DNA from: Lumbricus terrestris
Lineage: Eukaryota > Annelida > Clitellata > Crassiclitellata > Lumbricidae
Direction: 5' to 3'
NCBI GenBank assembly: GCA_949752735.1
Contig: OX457041.1
Location: forward strand, 30,338,400 to 30,402,399
Length of the DNA: 64,000 nucleotides
Shown here: positions 51,901 to 60,600 of the stretch, in pieces
Numbering within the stretch: position 1 is the stretch's first letter
Layout: each line of letters begins with the position of its first letter
Program-made: the position numbers and the translations under genes
Notes under the pieces: generated by a model
What the model was told of the DNA's origin: nothing
Seen by the model: the letters and a program-made list of their open reading frames with translations, nothing else
Databases searched by the model: none

Positions 51901-54900
51901 AAATCAGAGAGCATAAAAAGCACAGACATATGGAAAACAATCTCCTACATAACGTTTCTGTTTCATTCATACAGGGCAACCATTTGTACACAAGCAGTCA
52001 GTCCAACCCCATAACCATATATTAATTTAACATATATAATTATATATAGAAGTCAATGAAATTCATACCCATTGAAAATAATATATCCAATAATATTACT
52101 TTTAAAAAGAACAAGACATAGACGGTCCATTAGGAGAGTGTTAACAGCAGCAAAAGTTCTCAATTTATTTTGTAGGTTTTTGTTTAAAGATAATTTAAAA
52201 TGCTAATAAACAGAGCTCATCTAAAGACCTTGATAAGAAATCTGGAAGTTTCAAGTTCTGGTGCATAACGCATGAGACTGTTCTGAAATGCCAACTCCAA
52301 GAAGGCATCATAAGTTGTCCAAAAGCTGTTCTTTCGCATCAACTCCTTCACCCTCTTCCAAACCATCTCAAGTACAACTGCAGCTCGATCATCAGCAAGC
52401 TGGAAATGACCAAGTAAAACAACAATATGGTCTCCATAAAAACAACTTTTCTACCGATGAAATATTAAGCGTAATATATATGCACAGATTAAACTAAAGC
52501 ACAAAGCAAATTAAGACAAGCATGACAAACAGCATGCGTCTATGCACCTGTCACATGCATGCACTCAGTTACATATGTTACTTATTTTTCCCTTTTAAAT
52601 TTGTTTATAAGATTAGATGATTCAAAGTTTCAAACTAAATTTTGCTCCCTATATACAACTCAAATATACGATGTCACATATGATTAAATGGACTGTTAGC
52701 TGTCACTGCAAGGGGGCTTCGCAATGGCATTTTGTTTCTGATCTGGCTTTGCTGAGGGTACGCCATCATTCGATTTTTTACTTGGGGTACAATAAAATAA
52801 AGCTTGAGAACCCTGCACTAAACCTTCCGCCCCCAATAGACTCCAATAACAACTTTAATGAACAAATCTTATGAATTCTTCCCTGAATCTACCACTTCCC
52901 AAATGAGCATCTCCCGCAGAGAACAGCAAGCTTGTTCCTGCCAGTGAGAAAGGGATTTATTTACTCTATATTCACTTTACAAGAAAACCAGGTCGAGTGC
53001 CAAAAAATCCAAAATGCGCAAACTGAAACATGTTCCCATAGTATCTTGTAAGCTCTATAAATAAATTTAAAACCTAGATCAGATTTATCAAGATATATGA
53101 AGCTAAAACAAACTATATGTACAGCAAACTTGTAATTGTGATCCAGTAACATTAACGGACAATATGAAAAATGCACATAAGATAAAACTTAGCTTAAAAC
53201 AATACATATTTCGTCGAAGCACTTCTACAGATTACCTTAGGAAGCAGTGGAGTCAATGCCTTGAGACAAGAGACAAGAGATTCTGGAGTTGCAGCATCAA
53301 GCGTCTCTTCAGCCATTGCTACATACTCTTCCATGACATCCAGCGTAACCTCCATGCTCCCATGAGAAATGCACCAAGACAGCAATAACCACTGACTGCT
53401 CAGCAAATTCGATTGCACACAACGTATTATAGAACTGCAATAAACAAAAACAAACAACAAATAATGGATCATAATGGATGAATAGTAAAATCAGACTCGT
53501 ATGCAAGACCTGAAGTTTCGCGACAAAGACAATATGATCAAGACAATTGAGTTCCAAGAGCGAGCAAACAGTAGGGACCAAGACAGTATGAACAAAGACC
53601 AAGACACAAGGTCGTGAACAGTTCAAACCAGCTCAAGACTGATGTTTTTTACATTCATTTCACAGAGGATAATAACATCAGAGATAAAAGAATAAACAAT
53701 AAAAACAACTCATGTACCACCTCAATATCGCAAGTTGCCTATGTAGAACAGGGGTTCTCAACCTTTTTCGTCCCGCGACACATTTAAACTTGTTATTAAA
53801 TTTGGCGACACACCATTCAATCGTCATATGTAAATTTTGCAAAAATATAAAAACGTGTCACAGTTAAACATGTCTATTCATTTCAAATTTGCTCTCAAAC
53901 TTATTTATCCTTCTGAAAAGCTAAACTGCTGACATTTTTAATAAATGAAAATAATTATATTGAATTTCTTTCCAATTTTTATGAATCTAAAATTCTAAAT
54001 TATTCTTCTGATCCCAATCTATAGTCGTTTCTATAACTCGACGTCAATTTAGTCACCTAATTACTAAGACCTTGTAGTCCTAACAGTTAATGGGATATTT
54101 GTCTTTGAATTTTTCTTTGGATCATATTAAAACGCGGTTCCACAGTTTTTGAAAGTGCAATTCGTAAGCAGGCTGAGAGTTTGTTCAGATTCTTGTTCTT
54201 TATGTTGATCATCTGAGAAAAGCCCTGTTCAGATAAGTAGGAGCTATGAAAGGAAACCAGCTCCTTGATAGCTTTGCTTGCAAGTGATTTGTAATGTTCT
54301 TCCTTGTACGTCTTTGCCAAGAACTGAGTTCTATTATTGCTTATACAATCATGTTCTTCATTCTGGAATCACAGTGCAGCTCAACAAGTGTTTCTTGTTC
54401 ATTGTTGTTCAATTCTGCTCCATTGATGTTTTCTCTAAGGAATGTATGGCTTCAACATCCACCTTGTCTTCTGAATATCAGCATCTGAAGAGGATGGCTA
54501 AATTTACGTTTTCTTACTATACATTTTTCCATTTCGATTGCTGACTACAGGTGCGATCGCAAACGTGTTTACATAGACCTATGTCATATCCGTTGAACAT
54601 AAACGTCATAACTACCCCAGACAGCGCGGTGAAATAGATAGATAAATAGAGCGCAACAAATTCTCATTGCAGTCATCCGCTAAACTCCAAAATTTCCCGT
54701 AGGTAAAGGAAGTCAGTGTATAATGCATGAACAACGGACGTGTGCTGTGAGAATTTAGTTTTAGTAGACTGATGTTATTTGGGATTATTTCGTGTAATCA
54801 TTGGCCTACTGCGTTATGTCAGTTTGGAAAAGAAACGAAGATAATTTATTACCATTATTATTAATTCGCGACACACCAATTCTTCGCGACACACCAGCGA

Positions 54901-57607
54901 CACACCACTTTTACGCGACACACCGCCGGTCAAGTCGCGACACACCAGTGTGTCGCGACACACCGGTTGAGAACCCCTGATGTAGAATACACCAAAACAT
55001 ATTATGAATACGAGATCCTCAAGCATCGTATTGCATAGACGCTTATTTGTCTGTTTGTGCACTTGTTATAGCGCCCCTTCAAGCTATCTACTCAGAGGCG
55101 CTCCCAACTGCAGAGCGGACACTGCATCGGAGTTTCATGCCGATGCACTGAGCAATTGCGAGTGAAGGACTTGCCCATGGTCCTTACATGGCGACTTGAG
55201 GTGGATTCGAACCTGCAACCCTCCGGCTGCAAGGCAACGAACAAACCCCCTACAGCACCGCACCCCGCAAATGTGCACAATGAGTATGAGCAGAATGTCC
55301 ACTATGGCTAGAAACTCTTTCTAGAGGAGCTGATGTTGCAGGGACGCTGAATTATTTTCAATAAGACGCGAGAGAATCTTGAATGTCTTGTCTTACGTTA
55401 CGAATGACCGCTTCTTCAAGACAAAAAAAACTTACACTTCAAGACAGCTTAGAAAAAGTTGACTGTGAGACGGAGACTTCGACCAAGACATAAAAAAATT
55501 TGTCTTGACACCGAAACATTTTGCAAAAACTCGCAGTTATTGTTTGTTTAGCATTAATCGCCACCGCACTGACTTCACTAGCAACATATTTGGACATATC
55601 AAACAGCAGACGCAAACTTCATAAACATTTAATTGTTGATCCCGATCAAAGTCACTCGATGCGTTCACGATGATTTGACCTAGAATTAGAAACATATTGC
55701 CTTTCCAATGAAGCGTCTAACTTCTTAGATGAATAGCTTAGAACTCAAACAAACATCTTAGGATGGCTGCACCGTACCTTGAGAAATCTGCGTGGTTGGA
55801 AGACTGGTAAACAGCATTCATCATAGGGGTAAGAGCATTGAGGCGCTAATAGAGTATAACAAATTATGTATATATAATATATAATATAAATATACATATA
55901 ATCTACAAAACAGAAGGTGGAAATTCTCAGCCAACCAAATGTGCACCTCTGATCTTTGGTCTCCCCCTTTTTGGCCTCCTCCTTGCAATGATTGAACTGT
56001 GTTTTGAGCGTCCATCTGCCATGAAAGAGTTTCTTCAGTTCGACAGACAGCACCTGGCATCTGGAGCAGACGTTGCAAGAGACCGTCGCCGATGGCAACA
56101 GAGAAGAAACCAATCCAACGACCTCCAGACCAACGCACGCAGAAAGCGAACAACTCTGCAAGACAATTCACCAACATAATATTCTCATCTGCAATTCATA
56201 GCAGTTGACAAATTAACAAACAGCACCACTGCACTAGTATTTCATCATAATCAACTATGTAATAGCAAATAAATTAAAATGTAAAGTCACCCAATATTAT
56301 TCGAGGAAGTAATGAAGCCATGTTATGTTATTCATTTCCTCTTCTCAGGTCTTGGAGCCAGCAACGAATGGAATCAAAAGTCCTGGAAATATGACCAGCG
56401 CATCACATGACTTCATTGTTTATATTATAACCTAGCTTAAAATGCAACAGAAACATACTGCATGATGACAACGACAATATTCACAAAGAATTTGCTCACT
56501 GCTATTACAAGGAATCCACTCAACAGGTTCAAACCCACAATTATTCAGTTATTGTGTATAGTCGAAAATTATTGTATGTATGTATGAGCATTTGTTATAG
56601 CGACCCTTCAAGACGTCTACTCAGAGGCGCTCCCAACTACAACGCAGACACTGAATCGGAATTTCATGCCGAAGCGTATGAGCAATTGTGAGTGAAGGAC
56701 TTGCTCAGGGTCCCAATGCGGTGGCACAAGGTGGCTTTGAACTCGCAACTTTCCAGTTCCAAGGCACCGAACATACCCCTACACAACAGGACCCACAGTG
56801 CCCACAGCCAGCATTAATTGCTCATTGACTTAAAAAAACATTAGTGCCTGACAAAGGTTATACGTATTATACAACTTACCTTTGAGCAATCATTTGACAG
56901 CACCGACAAATATCTATTCAATAAGTGTTGAACTGAGGATGAGTTTGTTACTATCTGATGTCCGACTGTCCTTGCAAGACTTCTTATTAAGGCAAGGTAA
57001 AGTGGAACAGGACTGTAATCAAGCACCTTTAAAAAAAACATTTGGAATTATGGCCAAAAATTAAACACAAGTGTAACACAGTTCACCCACAAAGTAAGCA
57101 CATGTTAATAATATCACCTAAACTGACCTACCGTAGGTCGGTTTAAGAGTCACATGCAGATTTACTTGTCGTGTTACTTTGTAAACTACTTGGAGATGGG
57201 TTTAGGGTAACGGCAACACTCAGGCATGAAGAGTGCATGGATGCAGGATTGTTTATCCCCACCTTCCCAACGGTGCATTCAACCATCTGTTCAGCAGATG
57301 GTGTTGATAAACTGAGCAAGATGTGAAAGCGCCCTGCAATGCTGCCAACAGTTAAATTTAACTCCTGTAATAACTTTTTATCATCCGTTCATAATATGAA
57401 CTGTGATCAAGCTGCGTTGCGGCAGTTTGAAACATTTCTGGATTTACAGCAAACTGTGAGCTGAAAATAGCTGCCTTACAAATTTGCATGAGAATGTTCT
57501 GCAAAATTATCCGTAACACTAGACCGTTCCATTCGAAAGTCTTTATCTGGATGGTCATGCATGCATAAAAATAAGAAGGAAAAACTTTCAGACTTATAGT
57601 ATAGATC

Positions 57608-57649
<42 letters not shown>

Positions 57650-60600
57650 TAACAACCACTAATAGCATCAGTACCGCAAGCAAAAAATTAACACTAGCAC
57701 TTGAATCTGAAGCATCCTAACAAGAAGCGTATCTCAGCTATGTTCAGCAAATACACAAAGTAGGCTTTTAAAGCATCTACATTATAAGCTCCTGTTTGTA
57801 TGTCCGGATGTGTGGTGTCCGAAGAAAGGCTCTGAAACGGCAGACTTTCGATTGACGAAAATTTGTGCAATTCATTCTTATACAAATTTGTAGGTCAACG
57901 CGACTATTTTCAGCTCTCAATTCACTTAAAAACCCGAGATATGAGCATTTTAATTCGACGTGTAGTAAGCGCCTATAAGCTTACAGATTTAATCAGCCAT
58001 GTTGCCGTTGCACCATTAGTCAGCAGACGACAGTTCGCATGACATCATGTCTTGACATCGTTCTCGCCTCCCACATGTATAATAATAATAATTTTCGTTC
58101 ATTCAACAATCCGGTTGACAAAACGCAACCAGATGCAGTGTGGGGCGCGGTGGTGTAGTGGTGGCGTCGTTGCCTTGAAGCCGGAAGGTTCGGGGTTCGA
58201 ATCCACCTCGCCGCGTAAGGACCTTGGGCAAGTCCTTCACTCACAATTGCTCAGCGCTTCGGCGTGAAAATCCGATGCAGTGTACGCTCTGCATTTGGGA
58301 GCGCCTCTGAGTAGAGATAGCTTGAAGGGGCGCTATAACAAGTGCACATACAAACAAACAAACAAACAATTATGCTGTTGAAACAATAATATTGGAATTG
58401 CCCCGCACTACTTGCAAGAGCCTTGCTGCTCCACTGGTACCCAAGACCACCGCCCCCTCCGTTCTGCACAGAAGGGATTGCTATTGGTCCCTTTTGCACG
58501 AACTGCAACGATGCAGCATAGAGCATTTTCTGTGATTGGCCCAGTTGTCTGGAATGGGCTCCCACAGGAGCTACGTCTACTTGCTGGGGTTATTACTGAA
58601 ACATTTTTTATTAAACTCAAAACTGTCCTTTTTTGCCGTGCTAGAGTCGGGAGCGCTTCTGAGTAGTCCTCTTGAAGCGCTATATAAATTCTTGAATGAA
58701 TGAATGAATGAATTCACAAGAATGCAGATCATAGAAATCTTAACTATACTAACAAAACAGACAGCCAGCAATAATTGTATTAACCAAGTTACCGATAGGC
58801 ACTCTCATGCAGTGCAGAAACCACAGAGAAAGGAGAATGTCGATGTGTGGGTTTTTCCAGAATTATACGCATACAGCTTTGCAGCCATTGACCACCATAA
58901 CAACATAGTGGATGGTTGGTGAATCTCTTCTCACCACGGGAAGACTTGCATGGGGACAAAAGGGTGAAATTTAGCTATTTTCATATATTACCCACACGCA
59001 ACTGCGGGGCAGGTCACGTTTGGCTTTTCAGGGGGAAGAGGGGTAGGGTGGAGGGTTGACAAAAACCCGAAATTCAGCGGTCAACACCGGGTACTCCAGA
59101 AAAGTAGTGTTGAAAACCCAAAATTTCCCGGGCAATGCTAGGTCCCACATCCAGTTTTATGATAAAGGACAAGGCAATATTTAGAGCAGGCATAAATAGT
59201 CTTAGATCTTGACAAGATTGGCCAACATATTCAATACCAACAGTTTCAGTAGAATGTCAGATTGAAGTGAAGCCAAGGTGATCTATTTTGAAAAACACCA
59301 AATACATGCCACTACTTTTAATTAACAACTGAATGAAAGTCCTAATAAATAAGAGAAGCGTTGTTTCAAGTGAAGTGCACATACTTTTGAAACACTCATT
59401 AGTTTCCGCACAACAAATATGAGAATCTCTTCAGCCAGTTCTGATGTCAACTTGGTGGCCATGGAGTAAATCTCATCATCAGATGATTTGTCTACAGAAA
59501 TAAAACCAATGACTCGCTCAAACTTAAGATGATCAGTTGACGACTTAAACACAAAGAAAATTACTTTTGCTGACTTCCATCAAGACTCTTGAACTCACAC
59601 ACAATAATCTTTTAACGTGTTTAAACTGGCAATATATATATATATATATATATATAATCTATATATGGGATATGGTGGTGTTCTGTGCCTTGTGACCAGA
59701 GGGTTGCAGATTCAAATCTACCTCAAGCCACTGCACAGCGACCTTGGACAAGTTGCTCACCCATAATTGTCTGTGATGAATAATAATAATAATATTTCTT
59801 TATTCAACAATCCGGTTGACAGAACGCAACCGGTTACAGTGTACAAATATGCAGTTTAAACAATTCACAAGAACCCAGATCACAGAATACACAAATCTTA
59901 ACTACACTACATGAACAGACAGCCAGCAATACATGGCGCTAATAGCAGCCTACAAAGCATGTCTGCCCAGCGGGGTTCGAACTCGCTACCTCTCACTCTC
60001 TACGCCAGCGTGTTATCCATTACTCTACCGGGCAACGGGAAACCACCTCTCTCATCTCATTTCCTGGTGGTTTTACAGCCATGGACCTGCCTATGGGCAG
60101 AGAACTCATCATATATAATTATATAGTATTATATATAATTAATTATTATATTATATATAAATATATATAATCAGCAATCGATCAGTTGCACGAATTTAAC
60201 CTTTTGCCTGCTACAGGTGAACAAATGCAACATTGCAAACTTTTCAACTCTGGTCAGAGGCATGGAATTGTGACACAATAGGTGAGCTTACTAAAGCAAT
60301 AGCAATTAGGGAATAACAGTCTTATTATGTAAATAGTGCACAATAATTAGGACAATAAACTGGCAATTTAAATAAACAATAAAAGTCCCCATTGGTAATT
60401 TTTTAACAATAGTTAGATCAACACTATGACTTTTTGGCATTCCATTAACTAAGTACTGGTAAGTGCATCCATCCGCATTTATGAACTGAACAATTCTTCT
60501 TCCTTATTAATGTTACTGCTGCTGTGCCTGGTTTACTTGTGTCTGCAGCACGCCAATATTGATCATAGCCACCTCATTATGTTGGAAGCTTTTCTACTGG

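Larger units (their letters stand above)
58081..58775 (-). mobile_element. SINE (second family) interrupted by a SINE and a LINE
   Basis: Three pieces of a SINE related to 59776-60040 can be read in order: ataataataataattttcgt...acgcaaccagatgcagtg (58081-58137), acaattatgctgttgaaacaa (about 58366-58388) and aattcacaagaatgcagatc...acagacagccagcaataatt (about 58708-58775). Between them sit SINE copy 5 and a LINE 3' end. Confidence 0.78.

Noticed and set aside
55821..56177. Alternative frame [17 protein letters not shown] in TARBP1 exon 7
   Set aside because: It is open and looks protein-like, but its phase does not fit exons 6 and 8, while the chosen frame fits both.
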